Made by a program: the position numbers and the translations under genes. A DNA stretch of 64,000 bases from Pseudomonadota bacterium (GTDB lineage Bacteria > Desulfobacterota > Binatia > Binatales > Binataceae): NCBI GenBank assembly GCA_021324755.1, contig JAJPIL010000021.1:1-64000 (forward strand), given 5' to 3'. This document shows, in pieces, positions 46,300-55,861 of this stretch. Positions within the stretch are counted from its first letter, which is position 1; each line of letters starts with the position of its first letter. The notes beneath the pieces were generated by a model. That model saw only the letters and a program-made list of their open reading frames with translations. It did not search any database and was not told where the DNA came from.

Positions 46300-49122
46300 A
46301 TGCTCTCGATAACAGATACAGACTACGGTACGCCAGCCCGGCGATCGGAAAAACTGGTTTCCTTGGAGATTGACGGAAGGGCGGTGACTGTACCGGCCGG
46401 GACCTCCGTGCTGAGGGCCGCGGCACTTGTGGGGATCAAAATTCCCAAGCTGTGCGCTACCGACTCGCTCGAGCCGTTTGGCTCCTGCCGTTTGTGCCTG
46501 GTGGAAATCAAGGGCAGAGCTGGATATCCGGCTTCGTGTACTACGCCGGTGGAGGATGGGATGCAGGTGCGCACGCAGAGCGACAAGCTTCAGATGCTGC
46601 GGCGCAACGTGATGGAGCTTTACATATCGGACCATCCGCTCGATTGCTTGACCTGTCCCGCCAACGGGAACTGCGAACTTCAGGAGATGGCCGGCGTCGT
46701 CGGACTGCGCCACGTTCGCTATGGCTACGATGGCAAGAACCATCTTTCCGCACCTAAGGACGAATCGAATCCCTACTTTGTGTTCGACCCATCCAAATGT
46801 ATCGTTTGCTCGCGGTGCGTTCGAGCATGCGAGGAGATTCAAGGCACCTTCGCGTTGACTATCCACGGGCGCGGGTTTGATTCGGTGATCTCGCCGGGCC
46901 AGCGTGAAGCCTTCATCGATTCCGAGTGTGTCTCGTGCGGAGCATGCGTGCAGGCCTGTCCCACGGCAACCTTGATCGAGAAGTCGGTGATCGAAAAAGG
47001 CCAAGCTGAACACACCGTTGTCACAACTTGCGGCTACTGCGGTGTGGGGTGTTCTTTCAAGGCCGAGATGAAAGGCAACGAGGTCGTGCGGATGGTGCCC
47101 AATAAGGACGGTTATCCCAATCTGGGCCATTCGTGCGTAAAGGGGCGATTTGCCTGGGGCTATGCGACCCATCCGGACCGGGTTACCAAGCCGCTGATTC
47201 GCGAGCGCATCACCGATCCCTGGCGTGAAGTTTCGTGGGACGAAGCGATACAGTACGCGGCCACGGGTTTGAAGCGCGTCCAGCAGAAATACGGCAGGTA
47301 TTCGATTGGGGCGATCGCTTCTTCGCGCTGCACCAACGAAGAAGCCTATCTCGTGCAAAAGCTCGTACGGGCTGTCTTCGGCAATAACAACGTCGATACG
47401 TGCGCTCGAGTCTGCCATTCGCCGACAGGATACGGTCTTAAAACCGCCTTTGGAACGTCTGCCGGAACGCAGGACTTCGCGTCGGTCCTTAAGGCCGACG
47501 TCATCATGGTAATAGGCTGCAACCCAACCGACGGCCATCCAGTCTTCGCCTCGATGCTCAAGCGGCGCGTCAGAGAGGGTGCAAAGCTGATCGTGGTAGA
47601 CCCTCGTAAGATCGATCTAGTCAAAACGCCCCACGTTGAGGCGACCTACCATCTTCAGCTCCGTCCGGGGACCAACGTAGCGCTGATCAACGCGATGGCT
47701 CATGTGGTCGTAACCGAGGGGTTGACCAACGACGCCTTTATAGCCGAACGCTGCGATCTACGCGATTACCAACTATGGAAGGAATTTATTTCCCGTCCCT
47801 ACAATTCGCCTGAAGCGGTCGAGCCAATTACCGGCGTACCTGCTCATCTGATTCGAAGCGCAGCCCGTCTTTACGCATGCGGCGGAAACGCGACTATTTA
47901 TTATGGGCTAGGCGTCACCGAGCATAGTCAGGGAAGCACCATGGTGCTGGGGATGGCAAACCTGGCAATGGCCACTGGCAACATCGGACGCGAAGGAGTA
48001 GGAGTGAACCCGCTCCGCGGCCAGAACAATGTTCAAGGCTCATGTGACGTCGGCTCGTTCCCGCACGAACTTACCGGCTATCGCCACATATCGGACCCTC
48101 AAGTAAGAGCGGCTTTCGAACGGGAATGGGGCGTGAAGCTGGACCCCGAACCCGGGCTTAGGATTCCGAATATGTTCGATGCCGCGCTCGACGGAAGTTT
48201 CAAAGGCTTGTACGTTCAGGGCGAAGATATTGCTCAGTCCGATCCCAACACCCAGCATGTCACGGCGGCCCTGCGCGCGATGGAGTTCGTGATCGTGCAG
48301 GATCTGTTTTTGAACGAAACCGCAAAATACGCGCACGTGTTCTTGCCCGGTTCGTCGTTCTTGGAAAAGGACGGAACATTCACTAACTCCGAGCGCCGTA
48401 TCTCGAGGGTGCGCAAGGTGATGCCGCCGCTGGCCGGAAAACAGGATTGGGAGATCACGGTCGCGCTGGCGAATGCGCTCGATTTTCCGATGAAGTACTC
48501 TCACCCCTCTGAGATAATGGACGAAATTGCGCGTCTAACGCCGACTTTCGCTGGGGTGAGCTACGAAAAGCTCGATCGGTTGGGCAGTATCCAGTGGCCG
48601 TGCAATGACAAGGCTCCCGAGGGCACTCCCGTGATGCATGTCGGCCAGTTCGTCCGCGGCAAGGGCAAATTCACTATCACCGAATACGTGCCCACAAGCG
48701 AAAGGACCTCGCCTCGCTACCCGCTTATCCTGACCACAGGTCGAATCCTAACGCAGTACAACGTGGGGACTCAAACGCGAAGAACACCGAACGTTATTTG
48801 GCACGCAGAGGATCTCCTGGAGATTCATCCTCACGACGCCGAGCAGCGCGGAATCAGGGACGGCGACTGGGTGGAAGTTGTTAGCCGAGCCGGTAGTACG
48901 ACGCTAAGAGCCAAGATTACCGAACGGGTGCAACCAGGTGTAGTGTACACGACATTCCATCACCCAGAGTCGCGCGCCAACGTCGTGACTACCGAAAATT
49001 CCGACTGGGCGACGAATTGTCCGGAGTACAAGGTCACGGCAGTACAGGTTAGACTGCTTAAACCACTTGCCGAGCACCGCGAAGTCGGCCAGCCTTCGCT
49101 CGAATTGACAGCCGCCAAGTAG
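46300..49122 (+). CDS. fdsA: NAD-dependent formate dehydrogenase alpha subunit, Cys form
   Basis: A 940-residue molybdopterin catalytic subunit. The N-terminal [2Fe-2S] domain ('KLCATDSLEPFGSCRLCLVE') is followed by a His-Cys-type NuoG cluster region ('HPLDCLTCPANGNCELQ'), two ferredoxin clusters ('CIVCSRCVRACEE', 'CVSCGACVQACPT') and the FDH cluster 'TTCGYCGVGCSFKAE'. The active-site residue is Cys372 in 'TCARVCHSPTGYGLK', where FdnG has selenocysteine. The C-terminal domain shows 'PLILTTGRILTQYNVGTQTR'. It begins 114 bases after fdsB with a GGGGG Shine-Dalgarno. The soluble complex oxidises formate to CO2 with NAD. Confidence 0.95.
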   Translation: MLSITDTDYGTPARRSEKLVSLEIDGRAVTVPAGTSVLRAAALVGIKIPKLCATDSLEPFGSCRLCLVEIKGRAGYPASCTTPVEDGMQVRTQSDKLQMLRRNVMELYISDHPLDCLTCPANGNCELQEMAGVVGLRHVRYGYDGKNHLSAPKDESNPYFVFDPSKCIVCSRCVRACEEIQGTFALTIHGRGFDSVISPGQREAFIDSECVSCGACVQACPTATLIEKSVIEKGQAEHTVVTTCGYCGVGCSFKAEMKGNEVVRMVPNKDGYPNLGHSCVKGRFAWGYATHPDRVTKPLIRERITDPWREVSWDEAIQYAATGLKRVQQKYGRYSIGAIASSRCTNEEAYLVQKLVRAVFGNNNVDTCARVCHSPTGYGLKTAFGTSAGTQDFASVLKADVIMVIGCNPTDGHPVFASMLKRRVREGAKLIVVDPRKIDLVKTPHVEATYHLQLRPGTNVALINAMAHVVVTEGLTNDAFIAERCDLRDYQLWKEFISRPYNSPEAVEPITGVPAHLIRSAARLYACGGNATIYYGLGVTEHSQGSTMVLGMANLAMATGNIGREGVGVNPLRGQNNVQGSCDVGSFPHELTGYRHISDPQVRAAFEREWGVKLDPEPGLRIPNMFDAALDGSFKGLYVQGEDIAQSDPNTQHVTAALRAMEFVIVQDLFLNETAKYAHVFLPGSSFLEKDGTFTNSERRISRVRKVMPPLAGKQDWEITVALANALDFPMKYSHPSEIMDEIARLTPTFAGVSYEKLDRLGSIQWPCNDKAPEGTPVMHVGQFVRGKGKFTITEYVPTSERTSPRYPLILTTGRILTQYNVGTQTRRTPNVIWHAEDLLEIHPHDAEQRGIRDGDWVEVVSRAGSTTLRAKITERVQPGVVYTTFHHPESRANVVTTENSDWATNCPEYKVTAVQVRLLKPLAEHREVGQPSLELTAAK

Positions 49123-49153
49123 TCTAGGAACGGGAGCTGCGCATTGACGATTT

Positions 49154-49396
49154 ATGGACATCAGCCGTCTGGTGAGTATGGCCAACCAAATCGCCGCCTT
49201 TTTCGAAGCGTGGCCCGATAAGGACGAAGCGCGCAAAAACGTCGCGCAACATTTGCGTAACTTTTGGGAGCCACGCATGCGCAAGGAGATTATCGATTTC
49301 GTAAGGAACGGTGGCGACGGGGGGCTTAAGTCACTTGCCCGCGAAGCAGTCTTGCTTTTAGCAGCCGAAACCCAAAGCGCGAACAACGCAACCTAA
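49154..49396 (+). CDS. fdsD: NAD-dependent formate dehydrogenase delta subunit
   Basis: An 80-residue FdsD protein, needed for assembly or stability of the molybdenum NAD-linked formate dehydrogenase. The family pattern 'LVSMANQIAAFFEAWPDKDE' then 'VAQHLRNFWEPRMRKEIIDF' is complete. It follows fdsA by 31 bases and ends the operon. An 8-bp inverted repeat (CGATACCC at 49500-49507, GGGTATCG at 49528-49535) downstream may help end the transcript. Confidence 0.93.
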   Translation: MDISRLVSMANQIAAFFEAWPDKDEARKNVAQHLRNFWEPRMRKEIIDFVRNGGDGGLKSLAREAVLLLAAETQSANNAT

Positions 49397-49613
49397 TGGC
49401 TCACTAGACGGTCGTACCGTAACCGGTAGGCATCGCGACAATACAAGAAGGCACAAGATTGCTCTGGTAATGATATCCGAAGCGATGCCAAGGCCGAGGC
49501 GATACCCTTGTCGAATCTTTGCCACACGGGTATCGTTACTGTAGTTTGCAAGCTTGATCTTCGATGCTGCAGCTTGAGCACGGTCGTTCCAGCCGGGGGG
49601 AAGTGCGACTTAA

Positions 49614-50753
<1,140 letters not shown>

Positions 50754-50882
50754 CCTGTGCGCTTGTTTTGGGGAGGAGACCAGACGTTCCATGTGCAGCC
50801 CCACGGTTAGGACGCTTTAAGGCAGGCGAGGGCGGGAATCGCCCCTAAAGAGCCTAAACTTAAAGAATGGAGGGAGCATGCT

Positions 50883-51302
50883 ATGTCGGAGTTCAAACTA
50901 ACGGGCGGATGCCTTTGCGGGAACGTCCGCTACACCATAACTAAACCGGCCATCGACACCCATCATTGCCACTGCTCGATTTGCCGTAGAATTACCGGGG
51001 CGCTCTTCCTTACCCTTTCGATCTTCCCACGCGACGCTTTCACTTACGAGAAGGGCAAGACGCCACTGTCGACGTATAGCTCGTCGGCCAAGCTACATCG
51101 TAACTTCTGCAAGAACTGCGGCGCCCACGTCACTCTCGACCTCGACGCTTACCCCGACCAGATCTGGGTAACGACCGGAACCATCGACAACGGGGCGCAC
51201 CCGGGGCATCCGAAAGAGGTCTACCGTCACGCTTTCTTCACGTCCAAAGTGCCTTGGCTCGAAATCAAGGACGACCTGCCCAAAGTCGAAGGCTTTAAGT
51301 AA
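50883..51302 (+). CDS. GFA/CENP-V family zinc protein
   Basis: A 139-residue glutathione-dependent formaldehyde-activating (Gfa) family protein. Zinc Cys motifs: 'GGCLCGNVRYT', 'THHCHCSICRRITGALF' and 'NFCKNCGAHVTL'. Paracoccus Gfa speeds adduct formation between formaldehyde and glutathione, but most family members are uncharacterised. Here the position straight after frmA, before a strong terminator, favours a formaldehyde role. An 'AATGGAGGGAG' sequence gives a good Shine-Dalgarno. Confidence 0.88.
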   Translation: MSEFKLTGGCLCGNVRYTITKPAIDTHHCHCSICRRITGALFLTLSIFPRDAFTYEKGKTPLSTYSSSAKLHRNFCKNCGAHVTLDLDAYPDQIWVTTGTIDNGAHPGHPKEVYRHAFFTSKVPWLEIKDDLPKVEGFK

Positions 51303-51308
51303 CAGTCG

Positions 51309-51352
51309 CGGCCGTGACCTCATCGAGGGGTCACGGCCGAACCTTTTTTTCT
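51309..51352 (+). terminator. Rho-independent terminator after the C1 cluster
   Basis: CGGCCGTGACC (51309-51319) pairs perfectly with GGTCACGGCCG (51329-51339), loop nine bases, followed by AACC and seven T's. It lies just past the GFA stop and is the strongest intrinsic terminator seen in the window. Confidence 0.93.
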
Positions 51353-51822
51353 TTCTTGCCTGCGCTGCACTTACGAAAGGCAGAACCTCGTTCCTTGTTC
51401 TGCACGTTAAGGTGCTAGTTTGCGTGCCTCAGGAGAGCCTTAAGCGCCCGAGATCGTACGCTTCCTCGAAATCCCAAGGAGACTTTAACAAAAAGCACAA
51501 GTGCAGCTACGGACGCGCACATCCGAGTAAGCAAGCGGTGAGAAGATTTTTTCCTGGCACACAGGTGAGCAACTTGCGGGGCGCAAACAAGGCTTTCGCG
51601 CAAGACTGCTGTCTTCGAGCTAGAAAGTGGTAACTGACTTAAGTGCCCGCTCACGACCCGCCATTTTTGACTTTGCTCGAAATCGTTCAAGGGCTAAAAA
51701 GTTTCTAGTGGGCCGCCACAAAAGTTGGCGATCCCAGAATCGAAAGCCTGCCGCCGATGGTGCTAAAATCTACGGCGCCGCACGGCAACACGGGCAGGAC
51801 GCCTTAAGCGATGGGGAGTGCG
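51353..51822. other. Intergenic region before the Fe-S oxidoreductase
   Basis: No gene or RNA recognised in about 470 bases; short open frames on both strands have poor composition. It presumably holds the promoter for the gene at 51823. Confidence 0.35.
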
Positions 51823-53907
51823 ATGAGCCAGCAAGTAACCAGACCGATTCTTTGGAACGTTCCCGTAAGTTTTCAAGTATTACTTTATGTTTTGCTTCTG
51901 GCGCTGGCCGCCTTTTATTTTTACGTCGCTCTGCGCTGGTACAAATTGATATCTCGTGGCGCCCCAGAGGACCGATTCGACCGTCCGCTGCGACGGCTGT
52001 CCTTGATGCTGCGCGACGCAATAGGGCAGGGCAACGTGGTGCGCGAAGAATGGGGCTGGATGCACTATGCGATGTACGTGGGATTCATCGGGCTTTTTAT
52101 CGGCACGACGATAGTTTTTATAAACAGCGACCTGCGCGCGCTGCTAGCCCTTTTGGGAATAAACCTCTACTTCTACTTCGGAACCTTCTACCTTGTGTTC
52201 AAGGCCGCGATGGACACTTTCTTCCTGCTATTGATCGTCGGCACATTGGCCGGCGCGGCAAGGCGTCTGTTCGTTCGTCCGAGCGTTTTGTCGCAGCCTC
52301 CGCGGGAAAAAGTAAACAATAACTTAGAAAATTTCCTGGGCTACTGGTTTGCCGCTCTGATGCTCGCACTGGTTGCCTTGACCGGCTTGATGCTCGAAGG
52401 TGCCCGGATCAACGCGAACCCGCCACCGTTCACCGAATGGGCTTATATCGGCAGGCAACTTGCGCGCGCTGAAGCTGCCTTCGGAGCTGGTCCAAGGTTC
52501 CATCGCATGCTCTGGCTGGTCCACATGCTTTTAGTATACGTTCTTCTGTTCTCATTCGGTTTCTCGAAGCTTCGTCATATCTTTTTTGCTCCCATCAACC
52601 TTTACTTTAGAAATCTAAAACCGCGTGGTCGCCTTGCGCCGATCAAGGATTTCGAAAACGCCGAAACTTTTGGGGTTTCGCGAATCGAGCAATACACGTG
52701 GAAACAGCTTTTGGACATGGCCTCGTGCTTGGAATGCGGACGGTGTACCATCAACTGTCCCACTGTAGCCACCGGCAAAGCGCTCAACCCCAAACACCTC
52801 GTGATCGTCCAACGCGAGCATCTTTTGCGACAGGCGCCCAGACTTTTGGCCTCGCAACCTCAAGATGGAGCGGCTGAGCCGGAGGATATGATCACGCAGG
52901 TCGTAACCGAACCGGTGATTTGGGGATGCACGACCTGCGGATGGTGTGAAGAGGGATGCCCGGTAGGGATCGAGCACATTCAACGTATCGTTGACATGCG
53001 CCGGTATTTGGTGCTGATGGAAAGCAAGTTTCCCCCGGAGGCGACTGCTACGTTTCGGGGGATCGAAGTTCAAGGCAACCCGTGGGGACTCGACCAGAAT
53101 AAACGTGCCGATTGGGCCAAGGATCTGGATATCCCTCTGATGGCTGAACTCGACAACCCGCAAGATGTCGACGTATTGTACTGGGTGGGATGCGCCGGAT
53201 CGTACGACGAACGCAATCAAAAAGTTTCCCGAGCGTTCGCGGCGCTGCTAAAGCAGGCGGGACTGCGTTTCGCAATTCTGGGTCCGGAAGAGATGTGCAC
53301 CGGCGACCCAGCGCGCCGACTCGGAAACGAGTACCTTTACGCGACCGTGGCCGCCCAGAATATCGAAACGCTCAACCGCTACAAGCCGCGTCGCATCGTA
53401 ACGCAGTGCCCCCATTGCTTTCACAACTTGAAGAACGAATACCCCGACTTTGGCGGGAATTTTGAAGTTCTACATGAAGGCGAGCTCATTGACGAACTGA
53501 TCGCCGCCGGCCGTCTGCAGCCGACTCAAAAAATGCCAGTCCGTGTCACCTATCACGACCCGTGCTACATGGCGCGTCACAACGGCAAATGGGAGGGTGC
53601 GCGGCGCGCGCTCAAAGCGGTGCCAGGTGTTACCCTTGCCGAAATCGAACAGTGTAAACATCGCACGTTTTGCTGCGGTGCCGGAGGCGGCGGCTTTTGG
53701 AAAGAAGAGCGAGAGGGGACAAGAATAAATCATAAGCGATTCGAACAGATAAGCCAGGCTCGCCCTGAAACGATCGCCGTCGGATGTCCGTTCTGTTTAA
53801 CGATGATGGAAGACGCTGTGAAATCGCGTTCCCTCGAAGACCAATTGCCTGTACGCGACCTGGCAGAGTTAATCGCGCAATCGTGCGGTGTTCTACCAAC
53901 AAAATAG
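51823..53907 (+). CDS. Membrane heme b/Fe-S oxidoreductase, ETF:quinone (EMO/HdrD-like) type
   Basis: A 694-residue fusion protein. The first ~270 residues hold about five membrane helices of the NarI cytochrome b type. Two [4Fe-4S] motifs follow: 'CLECGRCTINCPTVATGKAL' and 'CTTCGWCEEGCPVGIEHI'. Two CCG domains come last ('YWVGCAGSYDERNQK', 'TQCPHCFHNLKNEYPD', then 'HDPCYMARHNG', 'TFCCGAGGGGFW', 'VGCPFCLTMMEDAVKS'). This is the layout of ETF:(mena)quinone oxidoreductases that send electrons from acyl-CoA dehydrogenases to the quinone pool. An acyl-CoA dehydrogenase lies 2 kb away, but no etfAB is visible. GGGGAG supports the ATG at 51823 over that at 51811. Confidence 0.88.
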   Translation: MSQQVTRPILWNVPVSFQVLLYVLLLALAAFYFYVALRWYKLISRGAPEDRFDRPLRRLSLMLRDAIGQGNVVREEWGWMHYAMYVGFIGLFIGTTIVFINSDLRALLALLGINLYFYFGTFYLVFKAAMDTFFLLLIVGTLAGAARRLFVRPSVLSQPPREKVNNNLENFLGYWFAALMLALVALTGLMLEGARINANPPPFTEWAYIGRQLARAEAAFGAGPRFHRMLWLVHMLLVYVLLFSFGFSKLRHIFFAPINLYFRNLKPRGRLAPIKDFENAETFGVSRIEQYTWKQLLDMASCLECGRCTINCPTVATGKALNPKHLVIVQREHLLRQAPRLLASQPQDGAAEPEDMITQVVTEPVIWGCTTCGWCEEGCPVGIEHIQRIVDMRRYLVLMESKFPPEATATFRGIEVQGNPWGLDQNKRADWAKDLDIPLMAELDNPQDVDVLYWVGCAGSYDERNQKVSRAFAALLKQAGLRFAILGPEEMCTGDPARRLGNEYLYATVAAQNIETLNRYKPRRIVTQCPHCFHNLKNEYPDFGGNFEVLHEGELIDELIAAGRLQPTQKMPVRVTYHDPCYMARHNGKWEGARRALKAVPGVTLAEIEQCKHRTFCCGAGGGGFWKEEREGTRINHKRFEQISQARPETIAVGCPFCLTMMEDAVKSRSLEDQLPVRDLAELIAQSCGVLPTK

Positions 53908-54300
53908 CATGCTCTGATAAGTCCGACCGCGACGGCTAAAAAGGCGACTACGCGCATAAGGCCGCCCCAACCGCATGCTTAAAATTTTCTCAGCCGGTCC
54001 GTGAGCGATCACGATACGAAATAAGCAGCTAGCGATGAAGCGTAGAGCCGCACAAAGCGATGAGCTCGGTCATCTGTTTAAGAAGGTTCGCAAACCCATG
54101 GCACCGCCGAGGCGAACGCAGGCAAACCGTAAAAGGTACGACCGAGCGCGCAAAAAAGCCGACTGCGGCGCGAAAATCTAGTCGACTGATTTCACGATCG
54201 GCAATGTCGTGAACCGAGCAAGATCGTTCGCAAGCCACGGGCTGATAGGCAAACGGGTGCCCGTTAGTTGACATTTGCCGCTGCGTTCGCCTTTGAGGTA
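53908..54300. other. Intergenic region
   Basis: No gene or structured element recognised between the Fe-S oxidoreductase and the PEBP-VOC gene. Confidence 0.3.
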
Positions 54301-55530
54301 ATGCTTATCGTGTCGGAGCGGATAGTGCCTAACCTGGACTTGCTCAAAATGCCTACGACGACCGGACGTTTAATGGCCATAAGAAACGGTTTGCTTAAGC
54401 TTAATTTTCTTCGCCCGTGGCCGTCAGGTCTTGTAGCCTTTCGGCTTATTGCGCCGCTTGCTCTGTTCGGCAGCCTGCTTTTTGGTGGAACAATCGGCCA
54501 GCAAGGCCAGGCTCGAGCCGCTGCGTTCGAGGTGAGCTCGCCGTCTTTCACCGACGGGACCATGCTGACAACTGCCAACGCAGCAAACGAAAATGGCTGT
54601 GGGGGGCAAAACGTATCTCCAGGGCTGGAATGGTCCGAAGCTCCCGAAGGGACCAAGAGTTTTGCCGTCACGATGGTGGACGTAGACGGTGCCAAAGGTT
54701 TGGGCGTAGTCCATTGGGTAGCTTACGACATCCCATCATCCCGCTCATCGTTGTCGGAAGGGGAGGGGAGTTCGCCCAGTAGCCGGTTCACTAGCGGCAA
54801 GAACAGCGCCGGCACAATCGGATACCGCGGCCCTTGTCCACCTCTGGGCGACAGGCCACATCACTACATAATTAGCGTCTATGCTTTGGATTTGCCGCCT
54901 GGAACACTTGCGCCCGGACTTTCACGCGACGAACTGCTCAACGCCATACGCAAACACATTCTTGCCGAAGCGAGCATCGTCGGCCGCTACAGCAGAAATC
55001 CGATGGCAGGCGGACACCCGTTCATTCCCGGTTTGCGCAACGTAGACCATTTCGGTGTAACCGTGCCCGACTTGGACCAGGCGGTGAGCTTTTTCGTCGA
55101 CGTAATCGGCGGAGACCTACTGTGGAAAGTCGGCCCGCTCAAAGAGGATACCCAACACTCGCCTTTGGGTCAGCCCGTGACGGTCCGTTTGGCGATGCTT
55201 CGGATGGGGCCCAATGTGAATCTCGAATTGCTGCAGTACGACGAGCCGGGTCAAAACCAACGCCAGCCTAAGCCTACCGACGTAGGCGCCTCACATATCG
55301 CCTTCTACGTCGACAATATCGACGAAGCATCGGCTTACCTGCAAAACAAGGGGGTACGTCTGCTGCCAGGGCCGGTCAGTGCTATCGCCGAACCAAAACG
55401 AGGCGAGAAGATCCGGTACTTTCTTACGCCCTGGGGCATGTACCTCGAGCTCGTCTGGCGCCCCGAACACCTGCCGTACGAAAAAACCTCTGGTGCGCGC
55501 CTTTACGGACCCGCGCCGAGCTGGCGCTAA
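54301..55530 (+). CDS. Exported PEBP-VOC two-domain fusion protein
   Basis: A ~409-residue protein joining two unrelated folds. After an export signal or anchor ('RLIAPLALFGSLLFGG', then 'ARAAAF'), the first domain is PEBP (YbhB/Raf-kinase-inhibitor-like): 'VSPGLEWSEAPEGTKSFAVT', 'VVHWVAYDIP', 'YRGPCPPLGDRPHHYIISVY'. After a short linker, 'NVDHFGVTVPDLDQAVSFFV' opens a VOC/glyoxalase domain with 'GASHIAFYVDNIDEASAYLQ' and 'FLTPWGMYLELVWRPE'. The His at the start and the Glu near the end are the typical VOC metal ligands. The start is uncertain (TTG 54268; ATG 54301, 54349 or 54373). The function is unknown; the fusion suggests a small-molecule-binding or metal enzyme in the periplasm. Confidence 0.85.
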   Translation: MLIVSERIVPNLDLLKMPTTTGRLMAIRNGLLKLNFLRPWPSGLVAFRLIAPLALFGSLLFGGTIGQQGQARAAAFEVSSPSFTDGTMLTTANAANENGCGGQNVSPGLEWSEAPEGTKSFAVTMVDVDGAKGLGVVHWVAYDIPSSRSSLSEGEGSSPSSRFTSGKNSAGTIGYRGPCPPLGDRPHHYIISVYALDLPPGTLAPGLSRDELLNAIRKHILAEASIVGRYSRNPMAGGHPFIPGLRNVDHFGVTVPDLDQAVSFFVDVIGGDLLWKVGPLKEDTQHSPLGQPVTVRLAMLRMGPNVNLELLQYDEPGQNQRQPKPTDVGASHIAFYVDNIDEASAYLQNKGVRLLPGPVSAIAEPKRGEKIRYFLTPWGMYLELVWRPEHLPYEKTSGARLYGPAPSWR

Positions 55531-55656
55531 GGCCTGAAAACGAACCGTCAACGAGCGAATTCACGCCTAAAAGACAGAAACCGGGGCACGCACCACGCGT
55601 TGTTGAGAAGTTTTAGACCGGCTGGCTCAGCAGCTTGACCTTTCAAGCTTACACGG

Positions 55657-55749
55657 CGGAGGGGGGAAGGAGTCGAACCTTCCAGCGAACGTCAAGTCCG
55701 CCAAGCCGATTTTGAGGACCGGTGGGGCCACCGGGCCCCTTCCCCCTCC
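55657..55749 (-). tRNA. selC: tRNA-Sec (anticodon TCA)
   Basis: On the minus strand a 93-base tRNA: 8-bp acceptor stem GGAGGGGG/CCCCCTCC, a 6-bp D-stem GGGGCC/GGCCCC with a 4-base loop, anticodon stem CCGGT/ATCGG around loop CCTCAAA (anticodon TCA, reading UGA), a long variable arm (GGCGGA/TTCGCT) and T-arm GAAGG-TTCGACT-CCTTC. The 8+5 acceptor/T helix, long D-stem and big variable arm are unique to bacterial tRNA-Sec. The discriminator is G; CCA is not encoded (CCG follows). It serves the UGA in fdnG 34 kb away. No selA or selB adjoins. Confidence 0.95.
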
Positions 55750-55861
55750 GGCTTACTGATACTCATCGTGTGTACAGATCCATAAAAGCGCCGACCAGCG
55801 CACGCTCACGGCGACAAAGTTAAGCGAAACTCGTCCGGCACAGTATCGGCAAGCAAAACTT

